Assembly (NCBI GenBank): GCA_032027125.1
Contig: JAVSMQ010000001.1
Coordinates: 3,276,350 to 3,340,349 of the forward strand
From: JANJTB01 sp032027125
Lineage (GTDB): Bacteria > Bacteroidota > Ignavibacteria > Kapaibacteriales > UBA2268
Length of the DNA stretch: 64,000 bases
Reading direction: 5' to 3'
The position numbers and the translations under genes are program-made. Positions 52,798 through 62,567 of the stretch are shown piece after piece (the first letter of the stretch is position 1; the number at the start of each line of letters is the position of its first letter). The notes below the pieces were generated by a model. It did no database searches and had not been told where the DNA came from. It saw nothing but the letters and a program-made list of their open reading frames with translations.

Positions 52798-53514
52798 ATG
52801 TCTATAATTTTTATTACCGGAAGCGGCAGAAGACTTGGTAAAGGTTTGGCTTTGGAATTTGCCCGAAAAGGGTGGGATATTATTATTCATTATAACAATT
52901 CAGTAAGTCAGGCAGAGCAAACTGTTGCTCAAATTCGCGAACTTGGTGTGAGATGCAGCTCATTCCGGGCTGATGTAAAGGATTATAACGCAATGAAATC
53001 AGGATTTGATGAAGTTGTTTCAGAGATAGGTCATCCAAATGTACTTGTAAATAATGCTGCAATTTATCCTGCGTCAAATCATTTGGCAGAAACTGAATTG
53101 TCACTTTGGGATGAAGTCATTGATACGAATCTGAAAAGCTATTTCCAGAACGCGAAGATATTTTGTGAAAATGCACTGCCGGATTCAAGAATAATAAACA
53201 TTGCTTCAATGGGTGCTTTCCGTATTTGGAAAGGGAGAATTCCTTATAATGTATCGAAAGCCGGTGTTGTGCAGCTTACAAAGGCTCTTGCTCTTGACCT
53301 TGCACCAAACATTGCTGTAAATTCAGTATCACCCGGGAGCATTGATATTGATGATGAGCCGCCTTCAGAAAAGCTCACAATAAATACAGGTAATATTCCT
53401 ATGCAGAGACATGGCAGCCCAGGTGATGTATTTGACGCTGTTTACTTTTTTGCTACAGCTTCGTTATATATTACAGGACAGAATCTATGTGTTGATGGCG
53501 GATACCTTCTTTAA
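52798..53514 (+). CDS. Short-chain dehydrogenase/reductase, pteridine-reductase-like
   Basis: 238 residues. Cofactor motif FITGSGRRLGKGLALEFA (TGxxxRxG, typical of NADPH users and of pteridine reductase/FolM-like members), NNAAIYP, catalytic Ser in NIASMGAF, Tyr-x-x-x-Lys as YNVSK, and the C-terminal ITGQNLCVDGGYLL. The RR after TGSG fits the PTR1/FolM group better than fatty acid FabG. Probably a dihydropterin or dihydrofolate reductase-type enzyme; unproven. The LOG gene follows by 27 bp. Confidence 0.82.
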   Translation: MSIIFITGSGRRLGKGLALEFARKGWDIIIHYNNSVSQAEQTVAQIRELGVRCSSFRADVKDYNAMKSGFDEVVSEIGHPNVLVNNAAIYPASNHLAETELSLWDEVIDTNLKSYFQNAKIFCENALPDSRIINIASMGAFRIWKGRIPYNVSKAGVVQLTKALALDLAPNIAVNSVSPGSIDIDDEPPSEKLTINTGNIPMQRHGSPGDVFDAVYFFATASLYITGQNLCVDGGYLL

Positions 53515-53541
53515 ATATTTATAATTAGGAAAAAAGCAATT

Positions 53542-54396
53542 ATGGAGTTCAGAATTCCCGAAAAAGCAACAAAAGGCAGGATTGAAAAAGCTGAAAAAGC
53601 TTATGATAACAAAGAATTTATACATTCAGAAGAAGGAAGACTCATCAGAATAATGACTGAGTATTCTTATCCTGAAATGTATTTCAAAAAATACGGAATA
53701 CACGGGACTGTTGTTTTTTACGGTTCTGCCCGAACTTTATCACTTGATGAATTTGATATAAAACTAAAAGATTTAAATGATGATTTTGCAATGGCATCGC
53801 CTGAAGAAAAACTTAACGTGCAGGTCGAAATTGAAGCTCACATGAAAACACTGGATATGACAAGATGCTATAATGAGGCGGTCATCCTTGCAGAGAGAAT
53901 AGCCGAATGGTCTGCAACACTGCCTCAGCATCAGAAATTATTTGTTAGTACCGGAGGCGGTCCCGGCATGATGGAAGCGGCTAACAGAGGTGCATGGCGT
54001 GCTAAGGCTCCTACTATCGGGTTGAATATCAGTCTTCCGTTTGAGCAATATCCTAATAATTATATCACTCCTGACCTGAATTTTGAGTTTCATTATTTCT
54101 TTATGAGAAAATTTTGGTTTGTATATCATGCTAAAGCAATTGTTGCTATGCCCGGAGGTTTTGGCACTTTAGACGAATTGATGGAACTTCTGACACTCAA
54201 ACAAACAGGTAAAGTAACAAGACCGCTGCCAATAATCCTGTATAATGAGAAATTTTGGAAAAATCTTGTTAATTTTGAATATCTACTTGATATGGGTATG
54301 ATAAAAAAATCCGACCTCGGTTTGTTTAAGTACGCAAATTCGCCTGATGAAGCCTTTGATTATCTAAAAGAAAATATTATTTTAAATCAAAAATAG
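53542..54396 (+). CDS. LOG-family protein (putative nucleoside 5'-monophosphate phosphoribohydrolase)
   Basis: 284 residues. The LOG signature is clear: VFYGSARTL, VSTGGGPGMMEAANRGAW, GLNISLPFEQYPN and AMPGGFGTLDELMELLTLKQ (PGGxGTxxE). Misannotated in many genomes as lysine decarboxylase. LOG enzymes release free base from nucleoside monophosphates. The insert between the first and second motifs is longer than in small LOGs. The next gene begins 13 bp downstream. Confidence 0.92.
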   Translation: MEFRIPEKATKGRIEKAEKAYDNKEFIHSEEGRLIRIMTEYSYPEMYFKKYGIHGTVVFYGSARTLSLDEFDIKLKDLNDDFAMASPEEKLNVQVEIEAHMKTLDMTRCYNEAVILAERIAEWSATLPQHQKLFVSTGGGPGMMEAANRGAWRAKAPTIGLNISLPFEQYPNNYITPDLNFEFHYFFMRKFWFVYHAKAIVAMPGGFGTLDELMELLTLKQTGKVTRPLPIILYNEKFWKNLVNFEYLLDMGMIKKSDLGLFKYANSPDEAFDYLKENIILNQK

Positions 54397-54409
54397 AGTG
54401 ATTAATACG

Positions 54410-56338
54410 ATGAAAATTTCAATATCAATTTTATTTGTTTTATTTATTTATAATTTGCAGACACTGCAATCTTCTGAATTGGTTTTTTCTCCTGAAAATC
54501 CGGTTCAGGGTGATACAGTCAATATTAAATATTCCGGTAATAAGAGGTTTGAATCAAAATCAAAATTAGACCTTCTGATTTATTCGTTTGGTTCAAAATC
54601 AATTCATCCTGAAGGATTTGAGACTATACTGACCAAAGAGGGTGATTTCTGGACAGGTAAGCTGATTATTCCTGAAAATTCGGTATATCTTATGATGAAA
54701 ATATTTGCAGCAGGCAATTATATAGACATGATTGATAATAATAACGGTTTGTATTGGGAAATTCTTGTTTCAAAGAATAACCTGCCTGTAAGAGATGCAA
54801 ATTTGAAAGCTGCATTAGGCAGACTTGGAAGTATATCTTCAAATATTGACAGGCTGCCGGATTACCATTTTGCTATAAAACATCTTGAAAATGAAATCAA
54901 CCTATATCCGGACAACCTAACAGCAGAGTTGGGATTACTTACGACTTTGTTTGATATGAAAAAAATCAATTCGGATGAATTTGGTAAAAAGCTCAACGAG
55001 ATTGCTTCAAGGAAAATAGATGAAAATGACGAAAATTCAGTCAGAACAAAGGCTCGTGCTTTGTATGCAAACAATGAAAAAGAAGGGGCAGCCAAATTAG
55101 AGAATAATTTTGCTTCAAAATTTCCACAGTCTGACATAGCAGAAGATATTTTGATTGCAGAAATTTCAAAAGCTGCCAGTTTGTTAGAATTTGTAAAATC
55201 ATGTGACAAATTTTTCGGCAGATTCCCAAATTCTCTCAACAGAGAACGGGTGTTTCTTGCTTATATTTCAGGTTATATGCAGTCAAACAAAATTGAAGAA
55301 CTGATAACAAGTCTTGATTCAATCAAAAATGTTCCGGGTTATATTTATGCCCGAATTGCAAAGAATTTATTCAGCTATTACAAATCAAAAGATTTGCTAA
55401 AGGACCAGAACAATCGTAATTTACTAATCACACTGACAGACAAAGCCGAAAAAATCTCGGATGAACAAATAAAATCACCATCAGTCGGTAAACCTAAAAT
55501 ATATACTAACGGTGAGTGGACTGATATGCTGGATATTCAATCAGGAACAGTCAAGGAAATTAAGGCTGAGATATACAAGGAAATTGAACCTTATCGCGGA
55601 CTGGAATATTACAAATCTGCTTTAACACTCCTGAGAGATAATGCCAGCGAGGCTCTTTATGAAAATTATATTGAATTGCTTATAGCTCTTGGCGATTCTG
55701 CCAAAGCTATTGAAATGGCTGAAGATGCAATAATTAAAGGAAAAATCAGCGAAAAGATTACTGATTTTCACCGTGATGCTTCCAGAACCGTTTTGTCAAT
55801 GAATGACTCACTGTACAACATCAAGGCAGATTCGATTTATGCTCAGAGTAAAAAGATAAAACAAGAAATTTATCTTAATGAAATTTTACAGCAGACTGAA
55901 TATCAATACGCACTTGAAACATTAGAAAATACTTTTGTTGACTTCCGCGATTTGAAAGGTAAAGTTGCGGTTTTTAGCTTTTTTGCTTCATGGTGTGACC
56001 CGTGCAAAACGATGTTCCCGGCTTTTCAGGAGTTATATATCCTGTACAAAAATAATCCCGATGTCGAAATAGTTGCTGTTAATACACTTGAAAACGAAAA
56101 ACTGTCAAAGGATGATTTAAAACGATTTGTAGTTAAGAATGATATCGCATTTCCGGTTGCCCGCGACGTTATGGATATTATGCCGCGTCAAATGGGTGTA
56201 AACGGCATACCGACAATTGCCATTCTTGACAAACAATCAAGAGTAAGATTTCTTGTCAAGGGTTTTTCTAATAATGAAAAAATGCTTGATGATATTTCCG
56301 GAAGAATTGAATTTTTGTTAACATTAGATGATAAGTAA
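54410..56338 (+). CDS. TPR-like protein with C-terminal TlpA thioredoxin domain
   Basis: 642 residues from the ATG at 54410; a GTG at 54398 is the alternative. A signal peptide (MKISISILFVLFIYNLQTLQSS) is followed by a beta-domain (about 25-130), then helical repeats (about 135-480), and from about 500 a TlpA-like redoxin with the active site FASWCDPCKTMFPAF and the cis-Pro loop VNGIPTIAILD. Likely an exported thiol-disulfide oxidoreductase in the periplasm or outer membrane, of the kind often found in Bacteroidota. Substrate unknown. It ends at the start region of tag. Confidence 0.85.
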   Translation: MKISISILFVLFIYNLQTLQSSELVFSPENPVQGDTVNIKYSGNKRFESKSKLDLLIYSFGSKSIHPEGFETILTKEGDFWTGKLIIPENSVYLMMKIFAAGNYIDMIDNNNGLYWEILVSKNNLPVRDANLKAALGRLGSISSNIDRLPDYHFAIKHLENEINLYPDNLTAELGLLTTLFDMKKINSDEFGKKLNEIASRKIDENDENSVRTKARALYANNEKEGAAKLENNFASKFPQSDIAEDILIAEISKAASLLEFVKSCDKFFGRFPNSLNRERVFLAYISGYMQSNKIEELITSLDSIKNVPGYIYARIAKNLFSYYKSKDLLKDQNNRNLLITLTDKAEKISDEQIKSPSVGKPKIYTNGEWTDMLDIQSGTVKEIKAEIYKEIEPYRGLEYYKSALTLLRDNASEALYENYIELLIALGDSAKAIEMAEDAIIKGKISEKITDFHRDASRTVLSMNDSLYNIKADSIYAQSKKIKQEIYLNEILQQTEYQYALETLENTFVDFRDLKGKVAVFSFFASWCDPCKTMFPAFQELYILYKNNPDVEIVAVNTLENEKLSKDDLKRFVVKNDIAFPVARDVMDIMPRQMGVNGIPTIAILDKQSRVRFLVKGFSNNEKMLDDISGRIEFLLTLDDK

Positions 56339-56339
56339 A

Positions 56340-56990
56340 ATGGATAAATCAAGATGCCGCTGGTGCACGGGAAGTGAAATAGAGAGGAACTATCATGATA
56401 ATGAATGGGGGCAGCCGCTGCATGATGACAGGAAATTGTTTGAATTTTTGATTTTGGATGCATTTCAGGCAGGTCTCAGTTGGAAAACCATTTTGCTCAA
56501 AAGGGAAAATTTCAGGGCAGCATTTGATGATTTTGATGCAAATTTAATTGCCGGATACGATGATAAAAAAATCGAAGAACTGATGAATAATGCCGGTATA
56601 ATAAGAAACAAACTTAAGATAAATGCAGCGGTTACAAATGCACGAGCTTTTCTTGATATTCAGTCCGAATTCGGTTCGTTTGATAAATATATTTGGCAGT
56701 TTACAGGCGGCAGGACAAGCATAAACCGTTGGGAAGATATCAAACAGATTCCTGCAAGCTCAAAAGAATCCGATGAAATGAGTAAATCTTTGAAATCCAG
56801 AGGATTCAAATTTGTCGGCTCAACTATATGTTACGCTTTTATGCAGGCAGCCGGAATGATAAATGACCACGAAATAAGCTGCTACAGATATAATGAACTG
56901 ACAGCAGATTTGAAAAAAAAGAAAGTCAGGAAAAAACTGACTGTTACGACTGGCATAAAAAACTCCTCAAAGTTAATTAAGAAAAATTAA
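56340..56990 (+). CDS. tag: DNA-3-methyladenine glycosylase I
   Basis: 216 residues from the ATG at 56340 (MDKSRCRWCTG); an ATG 12 bp upstream (56328) overlaps the previous gene. Base-excision repair of 3-methyladenine. Diagnostic features: RCRWC and the zinc ligands completed by the late HEISCYRY, the substrate-binding HDNEWGQPLHDDRKLFEFLILDAFQAGLSWKTIL, and NAGIIRNKLKINA. Followed by the second 21-bp repeat array. Confidence 0.94.
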   Translation: MDKSRCRWCTGSEIERNYHDNEWGQPLHDDRKLFEFLILDAFQAGLSWKTILLKRENFRAAFDDFDANLIAGYDDKKIEELMNNAGIIRNKLKINAAVTNARAFLDIQSEFGSFDKYIWQFTGGRTSINRWEDIKQIPASSKESDEMSKSLKSRGFKFVGSTICYAFMQAAGMINDHEISCYRYNELTADLKKKKVRKKLTVTTGIKNSSKLIKKN

Positions 56991-57065
56991 ATTATATAAA
57001 AAATAATCAAAAACAATAAACAAATAAATTTCAAAATAGCATAGGTAATTACAATTTTAGTCTTG

Positions 57066-57254
57066 GTTAATCATTCCTTAGTCAAAGTTCATGATTTCTT
57101 AGTACCGGATTATGATTTCTTTGCTACGGTTCATGATTTTTTAGTTCCGGATTATGATTTCTTAGTGCTGGTTCATGATTTCTTAGTGCTGGTTCATGAT
57201 TTCTTAGTCTTGGTTCATGATTTCTTAGACTTGGTTCATGATTTCTTAGTACTA
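57066..57254. repeat. 21-bp repeat array 2, block A (nine units)
   Basis: Units of GTTCATGATTTCTTAGT, then three variable bases and G. The nine units carry, at the variable triplet, CAA, ACC, a shifted CTAC form, TCC, GCT, GCT, CTT, a shifted ACTT form and ACT, while the other 18 bases are nearly constant (two units read GATTATG instead of GTTCATG). The array is open in several frames only because 21 is a multiple of 3. It joins block B directly. Confidence 0.92.
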
Positions 57255-57415
57255 AGATGACGCCAACCTTGACTAAGATGACGCCAACCTTGACTAAGAT
57301 GACGCCAACCTTGACTAAGATGACGCCAACCTTGACTAAGATGACACCAACCTTGACTAAGATGACGCCAACCTTGACTAAGATGACGCCAACCTTGACT
57401 AAGATGACGCCAACC
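57255..57415. repeat. 21-bp repeat array 2, block B (seven and a half units, opposite orientation)
   Basis: Seven copies of AGATGACGCCAACCTTGAC plus TA, and a final partial copy; one copy has ACACC for ACGCC. Reverse-complemented, the unit reads TAGT-CAA-GGTT-GGCGTCAT-CT and aligns with block A as TAGT-NNN-GGTT-CATGATTT-CT, so both blocks are one family placed head to head but with different 8-base segments. Found between tag and the S9 peptidase gene. Confidence 0.92.
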
Positions 57416-57438
57416 AAGGCATTTTCGGGCTTTTTCAC

Positions 57439-57486
57439 CATTCAGCATTCATCATTCAGCATTCTGCATTCATAATTCAGAATTAA
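57439..57486. repeat. ATTCAGCATTC-type simple repeat
   Basis: CATTCAGCATTCATCATTCAGCATTCTGCATTCATAATTCAG consists of variants of an imperfect 10-11 base motif (ATTCAGC/ATTCATA/ATTCTGC). This kind of sequence occurs in many bacterial genomes. The rest of the gap to the S9 gene is AT-rich; TAAATTTG at 57760-57767 could be a -7 element of that gene. Confidence 0.6.
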
Positions 57487-57813
57487 TTTAGCATGTTTTC
57501 ACTTCGTATCAGTTAAGTAGTTAATATAATTCTTTTTTACTCATAAGAATAATTATTTATTACTCTTAATGATTAAATGATTACAAAAAAGATGAATCTT
57601 CACAAGCATCTATATTTCAATTGATTAGAGTAATAAACCGGTTATTTGCAGTTATTAATTTGATAAATTAATAAAAAATATCATTTCGCGTGCTAACAAA
57701 ACACACTTTGAATTGTCATAACAAGTAAATTAATACAATTTTTATAAAACAAATTTGATTAAATTTGAAAATTGAAATTTATACAATTGAAAGAAATATT
57801 TTTTAAAATTTAT

Positions 57814-60615
57814 ATGAATATAATTATGACAGATTTTTGTAAGAATTTAACGCTCTATGCAATTTCATTATCAGTAACTTTCTTTTCTTTAGTAACTGAT
57901 TCAAAAAGCAAAAAGTTGTTTACTCATGAAGATGCTATGAAATTCAAATCCATCGGCTCTTCAGCAGTATCTGATAACGGCAGATGGATAGCATATACCG
58001 TCAACCCGGACAGAGGGGATGGGAATCTTTATATTATTCCCGATGATGATACAACCAAAGTAACTATCCCAAGAGGAGACAGACCTGTTTTTTCAAAAGA
58101 CGGATTCTGGCTTGCATCAGTTATAAAACCCAAATTGCTGGAAACAGAAAATGCAAAAACTCCAAAGGATAAGCCTAAAGCAGGTATGGCTCTGCTTAGA
58201 AATTCCACCGGAACGATTCATGAATTTGAAAATGTAAATAAATTTGAGTTCAGTAATGATTCGAAATGGCTGATTTACAAAAAAAATGTTGACGAAAATC
58301 AAAAAAGTGAAAAAATGAAAAAGAAAGTCATCGGGTCGGAATTGACTTTCAGACATTTAAGTTCCGGAACTGAGATAAAAGTAGATTACGTAACTGAATA
58401 CCTGCTCGACAGTTCGTCAATTTATGTATTCTATACAATATCAAGCCCTGACGGTAAGAAGGACGGTGTTTATAAAAGGGATATGAGAGAAGAATTTATA
58501 CCGGAAACTGCAATAAACACTGCTCAAAATTACTGTTATTCTGCTCTGGCATGGAATGATAAAAGGAATTCTCTGGCTTATATATCAACACCTCTAAGAA
58601 AAGACGGCAGAACCGACAATGGTACACTTATTATTTGGGAGAAACACAAACCTGAAGTTACCCAATTTGCTGTTACTGAATCTGTACTTAAAAAAGGCTG
58701 GTATATTCCTGCCAAAAATACTACTAAATGGACAGAAGACGGTCTTAAATTATTCTTTGGCTTAAAACCAATAATTGAAAAAGACACAGTTGACTTTGAA
58801 GATATTAAAATGTCAGATTCAACCTTGTATAATGTTGATACAATCCTTTCAAATTCAGATGATTTAATATGGCACTGGAATGACCCGAGAATTTCCACAA
58901 ATCAGATTAACTGGTGGAATAAGAATAAAGACAGAACTTATGCTGCTGTTTATGATATTGAGAAGAAATCATTCCATCAACTTGCCGATGAGCAGGTATC
59001 AGACGTTATTTACAGCGATAATTCAAATTTTACGATTGGACATGATGAATCTCCATATACCAGGACTTCTACATGGGGCGGCTTTTATACTGATTTATAT
59101 GTTTTCGATTTGAATTCCGGTGCAAAGAAAAAACTTGCCGATGAGCTTGTTGAACCCGGTCATCTCTCGCCATTAGGAAAGCATATTGTATATTTTAAGG
59201 ACAAACACTGGTATATCTACGATACTGAAACAGCAAAGATGACTAATGTAACAAAACATATCAAAGTGCCTTTTTATGATGTTGACAATGACGTTCCCAT
59301 GGAAGCCGGCAGCTATGGAATCAGCGGCTGGTTCGAAGATGACAGGTATGTTTTAATTAATCAGAAATATGATATATTTAAATTTTATCTTGGCGACCAT
59401 ACTTCTTTTGTTAATCAAACCGGAGCTGCAGGACTCGGACATAAAATAATATTCAGAATTAAGAATACAGACCCCGAGAAAAAACTATTTCGGGAGCGGG
59501 ATACAGTCTTTGTGCATGGTTACAGTGAAAAGAATAAAAATACTAATATTTACTTTCTCGAAACACATATTGCAGGCGGTATAAATATTTGCCCCGGTTC
59601 CGGTCTAAAATATTCGGAAGAGAAAAATTATTTCGTTACTATGAAACCCAGAAATGCTCACAAAATTATCTTCACAAGTGAAAGCTTTGATGAATTTCCT
59701 GACCTCTGGATTACTGATTTGTTTATGGATACAGTAAGAAGACTTACAGATGTCAATCCTGAAATGAAAAATTTTAAATGGGGAACAACAGAATCGGTAT
59801 CGTGGGTGTCTCCAATCGGTGATTCACTTGACGGATATTTAATCAAGCCTGACGGATTCGACCCTAAGAAGAAATATCCTGTTCTTGTATATTATTACGA
59901 GAGATTTTCTGACCAGACTTACAGGTTTTATCAACCCAGAATTAATCACAGACCAATATATCAGGTTTATTTGGGAGAAGATTATCTTGTGTTTGTTCCT
60001 GATGTAAAATACAGAAACGGAAGACCCGGTACAGATGCTTTGGAGTCAATTCAGTCAGGACTTAAGATGCTGATTGACCGTGGAATTGCTGACCCTGCTA
60101 AATTATGTATTCAGGGTCATTCCTGGGCTGGATATCAAACTGCTTATATAGTTACCAAGACGGATATGTTTGCTGCTGCTGCTGCCGGTGCTCCTGTCGG
60201 TAATATGACAAGTGCCTATAGTCAAATCAGAACAGAATCCGGTTTAGCCCGTCAGTTCCAGTATGAAAAATATCAAAGCCGCATCGGCGGTAATCTATGG
60301 GATTCATTAGACAGCTATCTGCGAAACTCACCTGTTATGCAGGTTCCGGGAGCTAAGACACCTTTATTGATTTTGCACGGAGACAATGATGAGGCAGTAC
60401 CTTTTGAACAGGGTGTTGAGTTATATCTTGCTTACCGTCGCCTAAGTAAAAATTGCGTCCTGATTGAATACAAAAACGAACCTCACCATCCGAGGAAGTA
60501 TGAAAACAAATTAGACTGGGCAATTAAGATGAAAGAATGGTATGACCATTATGTTCTCGGAAAGCCTGCAGCTAAGTGGATTACTGAAGGCAGAGTTTAC
60601 ATGGGTAACAAGTGA
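57814..60615 (+). CDS. S9 family serine peptidase (prolyl oligopeptidase type)
   Basis: About 933 residues from the ATG at 57814; a TTG at 57772 and an ATG at 57826 are alternatives. An N-terminal signal-like segment (LTLYAISLSVTFFSLVTDS) is followed by a large beta-propeller (about 40-650) with YVIS-type repeats (SAVSDNGRWIAYTVN). The C-terminal alpha/beta-hydrolase domain carries the triad, numbered here from the TTG: Ser about 784 in GHSWAGYQ, Asp about 873 in LHGDNDEAVPF, His about 905 in NEPHHPRKYEN. Cleaves peptides in the periplasm or at the surface. No T9SS domain. Confidence 0.9.
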   Translation: MNIIMTDFCKNLTLYAISLSVTFFSLVTDSKSKKLFTHEDAMKFKSIGSSAVSDNGRWIAYTVNPDRGDGNLYIIPDDDTTKVTIPRGDRPVFSKDGFWLASVIKPKLLETENAKTPKDKPKAGMALLRNSTGTIHEFENVNKFEFSNDSKWLIYKKNVDENQKSEKMKKKVIGSELTFRHLSSGTEIKVDYVTEYLLDSSSIYVFYTISSPDGKKDGVYKRDMREEFIPETAINTAQNYCYSALAWNDKRNSLAYISTPLRKDGRTDNGTLIIWEKHKPEVTQFAVTESVLKKGWYIPAKNTTKWTEDGLKLFFGLKPIIEKDTVDFEDIKMSDSTLYNVDTILSNSDDLIWHWNDPRISTNQINWWNKNKDRTYAAVYDIEKKSFHQLADEQVSDVIYSDNSNFTIGHDESPYTRTSTWGGFYTDLYVFDLNSGAKKKLADELVEPGHLSPLGKHIVYFKDKHWYIYDTETAKMTNVTKHIKVPFYDVDNDVPMEAGSYGISGWFEDDRYVLINQKYDIFKFYLGDHTSFVNQTGAAGLGHKIIFRIKNTDPEKKLFRERDTVFVHGYSEKNKNTNIYFLETHIAGGINICPGSGLKYSEEKNYFVTMKPRNAHKIIFTSESFDEFPDLWITDLFMDTVRRLTDVNPEMKNFKWGTTESVSWVSPIGDSLDGYLIKPDGFDPKKKYPVLVYYYERFSDQTYRFYQPRINHRPIYQVYLGEDYLVFVPDVKYRNGRPGTDALESIQSGLKMLIDRGIADPAKLCIQGHSWAGYQTAYIVTKTDMFAAAAAGAPVGNMTSAYSQIRTESGLARQFQYEKYQSRIGGNLWDSLDSYLRNSPVMQVPGAKTPLLILHGDNDEAVPFEQGVELYLAYRRLSKNCVLIEYKNEPHHPRKYENKLDWAIKMKEWYDHYVLGKPAAKWITEGRVYMGNK

Positions 60616-61109
60616 TGAAGGATTCCAATTATTGGATTGATAAACTGAATTTACAAAAACATCCCGAGGGCGGTTATTTTGCAGAAACATACCGCTCTCA
60701 GGAGATTTTGGATGCAGGTTCATTACCTGATAGATATTCCGGCGGCAGAGCCTTTTCTACAGCAATATATTTCATGGTAACAAAAGATTCACCATCAAAA
60801 TTACATAGAATTAAATCTGATGAAATATGGTATTTTCATACCGGCGGGACACTTAAATTATTTATGATTACCCCCGACGGCAAATCCGATATACACTTAT
60901 TAGGAGCAGACCCGGACAATGGCGGGCAACTTCAAAAAGTGATTCCGTCAGGATTTTGGTTTTCTGCCGCCATTGAAAACGGTGATTACGTTTTGCTGTC
61001 GTGTACTGTTGCACCCGGATTTGATTTTGCAGATTTTGAACTGGGGAAACGCGAAGACTTGATTAAACAATTTCCCCAATATGAAAATGAAATTGTTGAA
61101 CACACTTAA
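60615..61109 (+). CDS. Cupin-fold DUF985 protein
   Basis: 164 residues. The family is recognised by LNLQKHPEGGYFAETYRS, STAIYFMVTKDSPSKLHRIKSDEIWYFHTGGTLKLFMI, and WFSAAIENGDYVLLSCTVAPGFDFADFELG. Cupin-5/DUF985 proteins bind small ligands of unknown kind. The ATG overlaps the S9 peptidase stop (TGATG), so translation is coupled; the preceding GTG is less likely. Confidence 0.88.
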   Translation: MKDSNYWIDKLNLQKHPEGGYFAETYRSQEILDAGSLPDRYSGGRAFSTAIYFMVTKDSPSKLHRIKSDEIWYFHTGGTLKLFMITPDGKSDIHLLGADPDNGGQLQKVIPSGFWFSAAIENGDYVLLSCTVAPGFDFADFELGKREDLIKQFPQYENEIVEHT

Positions 61110-61129
61110 TTATAATATTCAGGATAGTT

Positions 61130-62257
61130 ATGGAATATAAAATACTGCCGGTTGAAAATAAATCTCAAAAACTGAGATTTGTAAAATCGCAATGGAACTT
61201 TTACAAAGGTGACAAAAACTTTGCACCGCCAATAGTTTCAGACAGAATGAAACTGCTTGATACCGAAAAAAATCCTTTTTATAAACATTCGGAAATCAAA
61301 TTATGGACTGCTGAATCCAACAATGAGGTCATCGGAAGAATTGCAGCAATCACCAATGATAATCATAATCAGCAGCATAATGATAATATCGGTTTTTTCG
61401 GATTTTTTGAATGTATAAATGATTCTGAAGTCGCACAATCATTGCTTGATACTGCCGAAAAATGGCTTAAGGCTAAGGGTAAGAATGCGATGCGGGGTCC
61501 TGTAAATCCCTCAATGAATGATGAAAATGCAATTTTGATAGAAGGATTTGACGACCCTGCAAGAATACTTATGCCCTATAATCCGCCGTACTATGCCGAG
61601 CTAATGGATAAATGCGGAATGAAGAAAGCAAAAGATTTACTTGCTTACAGACTTGAACATGATAAGTATGTTACCGACAAAATGAAACGGCTTCAGGGAA
61701 TAATCCGTGAAAGACATCAGGTAACAATCCGCGAAATTGATTTTAAAAATAAAGTACAATTTCAAAAAGATATCAATACTTTGAAGGACATCTATAACCG
61801 TGCATGGCAGCCGAATTGGGGATTTGTAAAGATGACCGATGAGGAATTTGACTTTATGGCGAATGATTTAAAGCCTATCGCAAATCCTAAAGTAGCATTC
61901 ATTGCTGAAATAAAAGGCGAGCCTGCAGGATTTCATCTCGGTCTTCCTGATTTGAATCAGGTGCTGATTCATAACAAAAAAGGCAGTATGCTGGGTGCAA
62001 TATGGAATATGTTGACAAGGAAAAAAGAAATTACTATTATGAGAATAATTGTTCTCGGTATTCTGCCAGAATTTCAAAGAACAGGAATTGATGCTGTTAT
62101 CTATTACGAATCCGGTGAGAGAAGCCACGCATTGGGTATGGATATTGGAGAAGCATCATGGATTCTTGAGGATAATGAAATGATGAACCGCGGACTTACA
62201 ACAACTATGAGCGGACAAGTTTACAAAAAGTACAGAATTTACGAAAAAAATATTTAA
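61130..62257 (+). CDS. GNAT-like N-acetyltransferase
   Basis: 375 residues. Features of the uncharacterised N-acetyltransferase family once mislabelled GTP cyclohydrolase: LRFVKSQWNFYKGDKNFAPPIVSDRMKLLD, VIGRIAAITNDNHN, GFFGFFECI, AMRGPVNPSMNDENAILIEGFD, PYNPPYYAELMDKCGMKKAKDLLAY, and a second acetyl-CoA-binding-like half (AFIAEIKGEPAGFHLGLPDLN, GILPEFQRTGIDAVIYYE). Two GNAT-like halves are suggested. Substrate unknown. Confidence 0.82.
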   Translation: MEYKILPVENKSQKLRFVKSQWNFYKGDKNFAPPIVSDRMKLLDTEKNPFYKHSEIKLWTAESNNEVIGRIAAITNDNHNQQHNDNIGFFGFFECINDSEVAQSLLDTAEKWLKAKGKNAMRGPVNPSMNDENAILIEGFDDPARILMPYNPPYYAELMDKCGMKKAKDLLAYRLEHDKYVTDKMKRLQGIIRERHQVTIREIDFKNKVQFQKDINTLKDIYNRAWQPNWGFVKMTDEEFDFMANDLKPIANPKVAFIAEIKGEPAGFHLGLPDLNQVLIHNKKGSMLGAIWNMLTRKKEITIMRIIVLGILPEFQRTGIDAVIYYESGERSHALGMDIGEASWILEDNEMMNRGLTTTMSGQVYKKYRIYEKNI

Positions 62258-62567
62258 GTCCTATAAATATATATATGAAAATTGGCTTTGAGAATTATGT
62301 AACTTGTAATTTGAAAATTTATATGTAAGCATTGAATTACTTTCGGTCTGTCTTAAAAATCACCACATTTTAGTCAGTAGAACTCATGAAAAGACACGCT
62401 CCGGAAACGGGGCGTTTTCTATTTGTGCTTGACTGACGGGGTGTTTGGCGATGCCTTGGACAAGGGCAATCTGTGAGAACGTCCTTTTTTTGTATCTTTT
62501 TTCAGTTCTAAGTGTTTTGGTTTTATGTTCTAATTAAAAGTTATATTAATTTTTTAGGAGTTCTAAA
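62258..62567. other. Intergenic region with a terminator
   Basis: About 310 bp between the GNAT gene and the broken propeller gene. Besides the hairpin at 62396-62418 it holds only AT-rich DNA and a poly-T run near 62489; no gene recognised. Confidence 0.45.
62396..62418 (+). terminator. Possible rho-independent terminator after the GNAT gene
   Basis: ACGCTCC-GGAAAC-GGGGCGT forms a 7-bp stem (one T-G pair) followed by TTTTCTATTT. It lies 139 bp past the GNAT stop, rather far, so it may belong to another transcript. Confidence 0.5.

Noticed and set aside
57063..57475. Open frames over the second 21-bp array
   Set aside because: Same artefact of a 21-bp period without stops; the encoded heptapeptide repeats differ in each frame and have no start or signal.
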